Notes under the pieces: generated by a model
What the model was told of the DNA's origin: nothing
Seen by the model: only the letters and a program-made list of their open reading frames with translations
Databases searched by the model: none
Translations under genes and position numbers: made by a program
Shown here: in pieces, positions 55,156 through 64,000 of the stretch
How the letters are laid out: each line of letters starts with the position of its first letter
Position numbering within the stretch: the first letter of the stretch is position 1
NCBI GenBank assembly: GCA_029948255.1
Contig: JALIZF010001940.1
Location: forward strand, 2,203,501-2,267,500
Source: Telmatactis stephensoni
Lineage: Eukaryota > Cnidaria > Anthozoa > Actiniaria > Isophelliidae
Direction: 5' to 3'
DNA length: 64,000 nucleotides

Positions 55156-56804
55156 GTTCTAGCTGTATTCTGAAACATGTGTCAATTGACAAAAACAAAA
55201 ACAAAAGTTATTTCTAATTGTCGTATTATAGCACTTATATGGTGTAAAATAGAGACCTACGTAAAATAATCACGAGATAGAGCGAACATATTACCGGCCA
55301 CGTACCTACTTACGTCAACCCTATATTTTAATAGGTAATGCCGTGATTGGTTGGTGTTAAAATGACGTAAAATGCTGACGTAATTCCATGGGTGCGAAAT
55401 ACGATTTGCGGTATTTATGCGGTTTATGCTTGCTGGTACTTTACAGAAAACCTTGTTTTAATATCCTTGCATCAGGCTTGTCTCTTTCATGGGCTCCCTG
55501 TGGAATTGTAGAACGGCCTGAGACAAAAGAAATACATAACAATCGTTTCTCCAATCAATCAATTATTTTAACACGAGAAGTTTAAATACAGCAAGTTGCT
55601 GATGTGGTTATGTGTTATTAAAAATAACCCCTAAACTATAGATATAGATAATTGATTTAGAATGAGATAAAGATAAGATAATGATAATAGGCATTTAGAC
55701 CTTTCCCGAACTCGCACGATCAACCACGCAACAACAGGCAACAGCAATTACTGTATTCTGAAAACCCCACCTTAGCGTTTGTTTTATTCCTGTTCAGTTC
55801 ATATTCTACCTTGGCCTTGCAGTTGGCTTCTGGGGTATGGGATTCCTGTGTTACACAGGAAGCCCAAACCTTCAGACTTGGTTCATTTACAAAGAAATCG
55901 TGTAGGGGATTCCAGCCGTCAGAACATAAGGAGGCGTCCGTATTACAGCGCTGTATAGAGGTGTCAATCTACTATATTTCGTAATAAGTCATATATATAC
56001 ATGTAGTTACGTAAGTTCTTAATTGCAAAATGCGTTGATTTGTCACACAGCTTGAGCTGTTTTGCCCAGCTGGAGGGCGAATATCGAGGGCGGGCTTACA
56101 CTACCCAATCGAATAGTAAGATCAAAAACACAATCCTAAAATAATTTATGCCGACTCCTTTTTGTCTGAAAACCCACAAGGCTTGTAGTCCAGTATTTGT
56201 GAATGACTTTATTTAAAAAATCGCAATTGAAAAAAATTGCATTTATATTTCACTATAGAGAAATGATTTCCCTTGACTTCGTCCGACATTTCAACCTCCG
56301 GTACACTATGAAGTGGAAGTTTATTTTTTGGTGCGCGACGATGAAGCATGCGGTCTGTCAATAAGCAAGACTCTTCAGGCCAACTGCATGTGTCCAGCAG
56401 CATAAAAAAACGTTTTCTATTAATTTTTTTTTTCACTTTGACATCGGTTTCCAGGTTGTTTGGGGCCGAGGCTAAGATTTCGTGATTGTCCATCTCTAAA
56501 CAAGGCCTTACCCAAAACAACAAGGATTAAACAGTCAAATTCAGCCCAATGAAATTTCTCGAATACGTCGACTTAAATGTGGTCATCGTCCAGCCACACC
56601 TAAACGCTAGCCTGCACCCCTTTGAACCAGGTGGCCGAATTACGTCACTTCCTCAAAAGAGCGAGTTTGCTCAGCGCGCACGCGTGGAGACTTTCAAAGA
56701 AACATGAACGTAAACACTTTGAGGAAGGCCGGGAAAAAAGGCCATCAATATGAAGATTTCTAAAAGCACAAGGCTTCCAACTTGATTATAATAGCTAGAT
56801 TAAT

Positions 56805-59800
56805 ATGTCTAGCTTGGTGAAGAACCAGATTGCTAAACAGTTAGCAAGGTAAAAGCGGCTGAAACACGACTATTGTCATTGACAAGTGGCTAGTCCATCA
56901 CAGAGGGAAGCCATGTGATTTCAAAACTTTGTGAGAATTTGACTTCTTTAACGTGTTCGTTTATGCTTTTAGGTTCACCAAGAATTTCTCGCCGAATAAG
57001 ATAAGTGTGAAATTTCTCAAAGGAGAAGGAGAACTTCAAAACTTGGAACTTGATGAGAAAATTCTGTCCGATTTGCTTGAGTTACCTCCATGGCTACGCA
57101 TTTCAAAGGCTGTTTGCAACAAGATCTCGGCGAAGGTTTGTGATTTTTCTTTCTCTAAAATTAACAATTTTACAACTATTACTTGTGTTCCTAAATTGTC
57201 GAAAGGTGGTGGATTTCTGAATTTAGATACAGACATATTTTAGGTTTATTTTCAAACTGAGAGGTTGAATATTTATGCTCTTTTGTGATACTCTACGAGT
57301 TGCTTGATTCGATTTGCATCGATTTGTTTAGAATTTATCTCGATATATCTCGTCTTCTTTATTTTAGAAGTAAATAAACTAATTGTTGCCAGAAAAAATG
57401 GTTGTATGACTTGGATCCGTCATATTTGGCCCAGAAAATTGCAATTTCCATACCAAGCAACCTTTGAGCCAAATTCGATCACAACAGAATTGGTGATGAA
57501 CGAACAAGGGCATAAGGCCAAATGGCTCAAATTTTGGGATTTTCCACCAAAGAAACGTTCATTTGACAGAATAATTCAACTCATATTATGTGAGGTTATT
57601 TTTTGCATTCGAACACGTCCGCCCAAAGGAATTCACCTAGTGTGTTTTCTGAGTATTCAAATAGTCATTTCAATACAATGCGAATTGACAAGAAAGGTGA
57701 ATTGAGATCACTCGAATACAATGTCTTAAATGATTTACAAGTTATATTTCCTCTTATTTAAAGCGTTGGTTTCCTCTTTTGTAACCACAGAATCGTTAGC
57801 TGAAAAACGTGGAATATGCTCTTAATTTGGTGGGAGTGATTCGGTGTCGTAGAACTGAGCACAACTCGATGTCCACTTTAATATTTATGAACAGAACATA
57901 TCTATTTTTAACAATTTCTATGTTATATTTCTCTGCCTTGCATGCTTAATATTAAAGCAATGATATACTAAACCTATTGAAATCAAATCTGTCAAGATAG
58001 AATTCTTCAATGAAATTGAATTTGGAAATAAATAATATTTCAAATTTCCATGTTATTTTATTTTCATTAGATGAGATAAAATAATCGAATAATTTGAATA
58101 ATGTTTGAATATTATGTAGTTTATAATAAATACTGTAAATATTTTATTAAGTCTCAGTCAAACATGTAATTTTTACCTCGGCAATATATTTTCAGAGCAG
58201 ACAATTGGAATGATATTAATTTAAAATTTATGAATACAGATTTGCATTCGTTTTTGGACTCGTTATAGAGCAGTTTCAAAATGGCACAGTCATAGCATGG
58301 CATGGTTGGCAGAAATTTAGAATGTTTTTATAGACAACATGACACTGAAATGGTCACAGAGGGGCATGGTCTGCTTCACATACAAAATCTGCTCTTACTA
58401 TCACATAGAAGAAATTTATTGTACTAAGGATCCCATTATTTTCAAACAATTAATAGTATAATTTGGTTGCCAAGGGTGATTTGGCATTAAAGGCTGTTGT
58501 TTGTGCCAGCTATATTGGACATTTATTGCATAACATTTTACAATGAACTGATCTATTGTAAATATAAATTTTCCTCAATTTTACTTCATCTTTAGAATTG
58601 TACATTAATTGAGTCTGTTTCAAATCTCATTTCAGAGTGAAGTTTTGGCTCACAGCTGGGAAATTTGTTTGAAATGATTGCATTTAATATGTTTAATTGA
58701 CATACTCGGTCTTTAGTGTTTAAAATTGTGCAATGTTCAGTCAGTAATATTATTCTCACTGACAACACTATTTGTGTTAGCAACCATCTTGCCAGCAAAC
58801 CCAAGTTGAGCACTACTTTATAATTTGTGTTGAACCAGAGGGCTACTTGTTCAACCAACAAACCCAACTTGTTGCGCCTTTAGTGCAAACAATAGGATCA
58901 CGTCTACAGCAGATAATAATCTGCTTTGCCAGTACAGTATAATCATATAACTCAATACACCCATATTCCAGTCCGTAATACACGACTTTCATAATGGCCG
59001 CTGCTAATTAGCATAAATAGTGAAAAATTACTATATCTGGAACTGTATCAATTTGAAATTATTAAGATTGTTGATTTTGATAATTTGTGCAATTTTCAAA
59101 ACAAAAAATTAAATCCTGGACAAGATATGGGGATTTAAAATTCTGAAAATGCACCAAAATGAGGCTACCAAGGCTTTTGGTCAAAATTACATACAAAACT
59201 CTCTATTTTTGAGAGCGCATAACTTTTTTGATATTGAACCGAAAGTGATAAAATTTTCTGAAAATATTTGTCTTGAAGTAATTTCTCACATAACATTGAT
59301 AATTTCTTGCACAAGGCCCTCATTTTCTCTACTGGAAAAAACTGAATTATGAAAGTGGTCTATATTAACACCATGCAGCTTCTACATAATGCAATTATAG
59401 TGTTACATGCCCCCTCAAGAAGAGAGAGAAGGAGAAAATGTGTCTACTACTAGCACATGCATAAATACATAATAGCTGTTAGTTATTTGAATTATTTGAA
59501 TATGATGGGTATTATTAACTATTACAAGTTATACATACAAGCTAGTGTTATATATTATGCACTGGACAGATTGTCTGGTATATGGATGTATTGATGTACA
59601 TTATGATGTAATGACATCAACAGATTATCATCTGCTAGGTGATCATTAAAGTTACCAAGCGGGGCTCCCTGTGGCTAAAGTGCCAACCATTTTCACAATA
59701 CCTTTTCACAAATTGCTTATGTTTATACATCAAATCCATCTCTGATTGGCACATGAATAATAAAGGCTTATTGTGCTTCATGCGAAGTATCACTTTAACC

Positions 59801-62600
59801 TCTGACTGTTTTGTGCCTTCCAAATCTGCCCCCCTGTAGTGATAAAGAAACATAATAAAAAAATCAGACCCTTAACTTGAGAATAACTCAAGAACATGGA
59901 CTAAAAGTTAAGGTCCAATGATTGAGATGGCACAGGATGCGTGCATTGTCAGGCTGCCAATAGTGGAATTTCAGGTTATTTATCTAAAACCAGACCACAT
60001 ATTGTTTAAAATATTTTGTAGATTCACTGGACCAAGCTGAAGACAGATCCAATTTGTCTGGTATGTTGTGTATTTATTTATTAATGGCTATATATATATA
60101 TAATAATTCCTATATTATGTGCGCTCTGATTGGTTGAGAATTGTGTGCTTACAGTACACGCACAGATGATGTCACAGAATCTTATGTGCACTCTGATTGG
60201 GTGATTTATTTATGCTATGTAAAATAAATAGACTTAATGATCTAATATTCTTAGAAAAACATATGATGAAAAGTATATGCGATAACAGTACTGAAGTCAT
60301 TGAATTGTCTAGTAATCTTGATAAAACAAAGAGACCCCATTTTCCTTGGATCTGTTCATTTAATCCATGTAAATTGACATACCGTATTTACTCCAATAAG
60401 CATCCCAGCGCTTATTAAATTTTTCACGTCTAAAACGGGGCTCTTATTCGGGGGAGGTGCTTATTCGAGGGAGGTGCTTATTCAGCGGGAGGAAGCGTGT
60501 ACACAACTGTCAAAGTATGATTTCCTCTTAATATCAATAATATCAATGTTATAATACTACAACAGTACTGGTATTAGTATACTATAACAAGGTGCGAGGC
60601 GCTTATTAATTTTTTTTGTCCAAAGGGGGCGCTTATTCGGGGGAGGTGCTTATTCAGGGGAGGCGCTTATTAATTTTTTTTGTCCAAAGGGGGCGCTTAT
60701 TCGGGGGAGGCGCATATTTTGGGGAGGTGCCTATTCGAGTAAATACGGTTAGACATTATAATGTGGTGAGAACAACAATTACACAACTTGACTTTGACTT
60801 GTCTTTGACTTGTCTTGGTCTTGATATCATCTGTGTGTCTGTTATGGTTTGAATTTATTTTTGGTTTGGAAGTTTCAATCCAGTTGGATTTCTATTTTTC
60901 ATTGTCTTATCATAATCTAGGACAATAGCAAATAAAATTCAAGCTGGTTTGAAAATTCTTAGATAAAGCCAATGATGGTTTTATATGATGTAGTCAATCA
61001 ATTTGGGTATTTGAATATTTATTGAATTCTCCTGGAACTTTAAATTCATATCTCAGCACGAACCCTACTATTGTTATCACGATGTGATTACTAAATATCC
61101 CTTTATCTTTTTATAACAGTACCTAGACTGTGTAGAGTTAGACATGGAAGAAGTTATTCTGTCCCAGACCAAACCATCCTCTAATGCCCCACCTAGACCT
61201 CCACCACCTCAACCCAAGTAAGTTACAATTCGCTGGAACGTGGTGTGCAACCCAGCTTGCAATGGCATTGCAAAACAAGTTGCACAAACTATTTCAGCAT
61301 GTATAATGTAACATACCGTGCAGTGAGACGTAGTGAGAGTGAGTGCCAGCAGAAGAATAACCATTATATAATGTGGATCTGCTGAAGAAGATTATTTATT
61401 TATTTGAGCAAAATCATGAGAAAACAATCAAGGAACAAGGATGGCACAGTTGGTTAGTGCGCGGCCTTCGGTGCGAGAGGTCCCGAGTTCGATTCCCAGT
61501 GATCTCACATCCTTGTTTCGACTTCTTTCCTTTCTGTGTAGCTTTAATTAGCTTTAAATACCCATAAAAGGAGCACTGATGGATAGAGGGGGTAGATGGC
61601 GCACCTTTGAAAGCTTAAACACAAGCCCCTGACTTGGGAGAATTGGGCAACCACTCCCTGCTCTTCGAAGTAATTAGATTAACCTTTAATCTTAACCTTT
61701 TTAATTTTTTTTTACCTTTATCACAGCAGTATTTTTGGTATTAAGTAACACCCCTAAAATTGTTCATGCATCAGTCAGTCAGTCAGTCAGTCAGTCAGTC
61801 AGTCAGTCAGTCAGTCAGTCAGTCAGTCAGTCAGTCAGTCAGTCAGTCAGTCAGTCAGTCAGTCAGTCAGTCAGTCAGTCAGTCAGTCAGTCAGTCAGTC
61901 AGTCAGTCAGTCAGTCAGTCAGTCAGTCAGTCAGTCAGTCAGTCAGTCAGTCAGTCAGTCAGTCAGTCAGTCAGTCAGTCAGTCAGTCAGTCAGTCAGTC
62001 AGTCAGTCAGTCAGTCAGTCAGTCAGTCAGTCAGTCAGTCAGTCAGTCAGTCAGTCAGTCAGTCAGTCAGTCAGTCAGTCAGTCAGTCAGTCAGTCAGTC
62101 AGTCAGTCAATAAATACTTTTTATATCTATAAATCTCCTTTGCTTTCTTACAGAGAAAAGCCTGCTACCCGCTATGGTTTTGTAGAAAAAGTTGTAGATG
62201 GAATGTACGTACAAATTAACTCTGTAATCATCTCATTCAAGTCTGCGGAGTTCCAAGCCAGTGTACAGCTTTCTCGTCTAATCATTGAGAGTACCACACC
62301 CCAGTGGAAGCCAGATGACTTGAGGAGTACTCGTATCAAAGATGAAGGTCGTGGAGAGGTCTTGACATTCAAAGAAATTCATTGGTCAACACTTAGAATA
62401 GATGCAAATGCTATTGCTAATGTAAGTCCTTGTGGTTAGCAATTGTGGCTTCTTTCGTTCATTTGTTCATTTGTTTGTTTGTTTGTTTGTTTCTGTCGTT
62501 TGCTTTTCCTTCCTTCCTTCCTTCCTTCCTTCCTTCCTTCCTTCCTTCCTTCCTTCCTTCCTTCCTTCCTTCCTTCCTTCCTTCCTTCCTTCCTTCCTTC

Positions 62601-62647
<47 letters not shown>

Positions 62648-63517
62648 TCATCCTTTCTTTCTTCCTTTTGATTGCTTGTTCGTTTGCTTGCTTGCTTTTT
62701 CTCTTTTTCATTCTTTTTCTTTCATTCATTCATTCGTTCATTCATTTTTTTTGCTTTCCATTCAACCAATGGCTCGCTTGCAAATTCATTCATTCTTTCC
62801 TTTATTAATTTGTTCATTCAATCCATGCTCGTTCACTCATTCATTCTCAATTTTTTATAGAATAAAATTCCAGAAAAATCCTCTGCGATACGTCTAATAA
62901 CAAGCCAATCCTCCATGCACATTACAATCAAGAAAAAACTCGAAGACTGTACAGTAGTCTCTGCACGCCTTGAACTCCTTCTCGACGACATTCTCTGGGT
63001 CTTAACACAATCACAACTTCAAGGTCTTGTTGGGTTTATGAACTCAATAAACAAAGCAGTTGACCAAACCACTCCAAGAAAAGATCCCACACCCTCCCCG
63101 AATCCTGGACAGACACCCACTCATCAGCAGACACCCACCCAGTATTCTTCATCAAATCTTCAAAATGGCCCAGCACAGGAGACCCAGCATTCTGAGTTCT
63201 CAAAATATGATATACTTGAGACGTCTTACCATCTAAGAACAGGAAGGATAGATCTACATCTTTGTGATGATCAGAATGACAGTAAAGACAGCCTTGCTGG
63301 CGGGGCAATGCAAGTCCATATTAATAAATTAGCCATAGATAATTATCCCTACCACTTAGCTGGGACATCGAGGACGAAATGGGTGTGTCATAATGAGGCT
63401 TCGCTTACTCGGGCATACTGGGTCAATCAGTTGTTGAATACTTTTAGGAATAATATCAAAAGTAAAAGAATGGCTCCTGATGGAGGCTCGCAGAAACCAA
63501 CAAGGACCAAAGCTGAG
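56805..63517 (+). CDS. bridge-like lipid transfer protein, UHRF1BP1/SHIP164 type, N-terminal part
   Basis: Exons: 56805-56848, 56973-57135, 60022-60060, 61120-61217, 62154-62421, 62861-63517 and on beyond the window; 1269 bases, 423 codons, in frame. The start MSSLVKNQIAKQLARFTKNF followed by LKGEGELQNLELDE and LELPPWLRI is the chorein-type N-terminus of the UHRF1BP1/UHRF1BP1L (BLTP3A/B, SHIP164) family. Later matches are IHWTKLKTDPICL, YGFVEKVVDGMYVQINSV, GRGEVLTFKEIHWSTLRID, LLLDDILWVLTQSQL and YHLRTGRIDLHLCDD. Such proteins are hydrophobic-grooved rods that move lipid between membranes at contact sites; family members act on endosome traffic. A Pro/Thr/Gln-rich linker sits at about residues 275-300. 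Introns hold a MITE, a SINE and long microsatellites. Confidence 0.93.
57136..60021. other. intron 2 of the BLTP3-family gene
   Basis: About 2.9 kb with no second gene. The frame at 57304-57705 is open but has no recognisable domain or splice context. A block near 59140-59210 repeats 53610-53690. Confidence 0.5.
60381..60749. mobile_element. MITE with ACCGTATTTACTC ends
   Basis: Ends are inverted ACCGTATTTACTCCAATAAG and the complement of ACCGTATTTACTCGAATAGG. Inside, a ~55-base unit with GCGCTTATTAATTTTTTTTG and GGGGGCGCTTATTCGGGGGA is repeated in tandem near 60600-60715. Intron 3 of the BLTP3-family gene; no clear target duplication. Confidence 0.75.
61430..61690 (+). mobile_element. tRNA-derived SINE, best-preserved copy
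   Basis: GGATGGCACAGTTGGTTAGT (A box), then CCGAGTTCGATTCCCAG (B box, close to GTTCGANNC), CTCACATCCTTGTTTCGAC, and GGAGCACTGATGGATAGAGG. It is the same family as 16123-16590, inserted in sense orientation in intron 4 of the BLTP3-family gene. Confidence 0.8.
61771..62109. repeat. (CAGT)n tetranucleotide tract in BLTP3-family intron 4
   Basis: About 339 bases of perfect AGTC repeat, ending 44 bases before exon 5. It is the same motif, on the sense strand, as the tract in glycogen synthase intron 17. Confidence 0.98.
62508..62650. repeat. (TTCC)n then (TTTC)n microsatellite in BLTP3-family intron 5
   Basis: About 95 bases of TTCC followed by about 48 of TTTC, with decayed TTCA-type repeats on to about 62855, close to the acceptor of exon 6. 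Confidence 0.95.
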
Positions 63518-63693
63518 GTGAGTGTTTTAAATTTTCTGAGTAGGTGTAGATTTCATGGCCCAGCCCATGGGGGGTGGGGGAGGTAACTATTTCGTTACCA
63601 TGGTAATTTATAACACGCAAAATCATTAACTAAGATACAAGAATAACAGTTGCAGTGATGTGTATCAGAGTTTCGTATTTCAAGAGTTTCATG

Positions 63694-63763
63694 AGAAGCG
63701 CATTTGGGCACATTGGAAAATGCGCTATACAAATAAAGTTATTATTATTATTATTATTATTAA
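63694..63763 (+). repeat. SINE/LINE-type 3' tail with (ATT)n
   Basis: GAAGCGCATTTGGGCACATT, then AATGCGCTATACAAATAAAG and (TTA)n. This GCGCT..ATACAAATAA-(TTA)n ending is common to many metazoan retroposon tails. It lies in the last visible intron; the rest of 63518-64000 shows nothing else. Confidence 0.55.
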
Positions 63764-64000
63764 TTTGTTGCTATTGTGGGTTTCAGCGAGAAATATTTGA
63801 TGCGAGTGTTCATTTATTTTCTTTCCAGAATTAAGTTTCTTTCAAAACTTTAGACTTTCATTGTTCGGTGAATTTTATATGACTTGCAGTTCGCTTAAGT
63901 ATTTAAAGTAGACAAACTGCCGCCTTACTTTTCACTCTAATTATACTAGCAGACGAGAGAACAGTAGAAAGGCCTTTCTTTTCCTAATGGTATTTCCTTT

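Larger units (their letters stand above)
51090..56804. other. intergenic between collagen gene D and the BLTP3-family gene
   Basis: No gene seen. Holds a 3' hairpin (51271), SINE family 2 copy (51440), G-run MITE copy (51900), the long (GAA)n tract (52539), a G run near 53873-53889, and a TTCC-rich tract (54955-55155). A block at about 53610-53690 (GAAAATGCACCAA, then ACATACAAAACTCTCT) resembles 59140-59210 in BLTP3 intron 2. Confidence 0.5.

Noticed and set aside
54841..55217. Ser/Phe/Pro-rich open frames
   Set aside because: Low-complexity TTCC tract; no splice context or conserved domain.
57304..57705. 133-residue plus-strand frame in BLTP3-family intron 2
   Set aside because: Open but without a recognisable domain or splice signals, and it lies inside an intron; chance frame in AT-rich sequence is more likely.
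61430..61510. A real tRNA gene
   Set aside because: A and B boxes are present but the acceptor stem does not close and a SINE body and tail follow; other copies share the same body.

Overview
This is a eukaryotic (metazoan) genomic window that looks like a cnidarian, most likely an anthozoan such as a coral or a relative. The grounds are AT-rich sequence, many short exons with GT-AG introns, short-chain-collagen-C4-like genes (a type I know from sponges and cnidarians), secreted PAN/Apple-EGF proteins, and very dense MITEs, tRNA-derived SINEs, Penelope-like remnants and long microsatellites. This assignment is inference; no species can be named from the sequence alone.

Layout, left to right. 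(1) 502-2713, minus: 5' part of a secreted protein with LDL-receptor class A repeats, running off the left edge. (2) About 7.5-19.6 kb, plus: a tandem segmental duplication carrying two intact four-exon paralogues (A, 8216-12593; B, 14674-19613). Each has a signal peptide, a PAN/Apple domain, an EGF domain and a C-terminal domain I do not recognise. The two copies share a CRE-plus-CCAAT promoter block but have taken different insertions: an inverted Penelope-like pair in A, and an (AAAGT)n tract plus duplicated SINEs in B. A 17-bp minisatellite sits in the same intron of both. (3) 21842-34205, minus: a complete 19-exon glycogen synthase gene (665 codons, in frame across all junctions), whose introns are packed with MITEs, a SINE, a gypsy-like LTR fragment and an 835-bp (GACT)n tract. 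(4) 37011-40057 (minus) and 45227-51089 (plus): two divergently transcribed, intact six-exon short-chain collagen genes that share exon plan, a 16-triplet collagen rod, a Cys-rich C-terminal domain and a proximal promoter block. (5) 56805 to the right edge, plus: the N-terminal 423 codons of a bridge-like lipid transfer protein of the UHRF1BP1/SHIP164 (BLTP3) family.

Functionally, three loci encode secreted or extracellular-matrix proteins (LDLa, PAN-EGF pair, collagen pair). Two encode intracellular housekeeping proteins (glycogen storage; inter-organelle lipid transport). There is no sign that they form one pathway. I saw no operon, CRISPR array or bacterial gene. The most interesting signals are the unequal divergence of domains in the PAN-EGF pair, the shared minisatellite, the inverted Penelope insertion with a 12-bp target duplication and hammerhead-like motifs, the spacing-perfect serine ladder in the glycogen synthase tail, and the promoter block shared by the two collagen genes. 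Exon boundaries were assigned by hand from splice signals, phase and protein similarity known to me; no database search was run.
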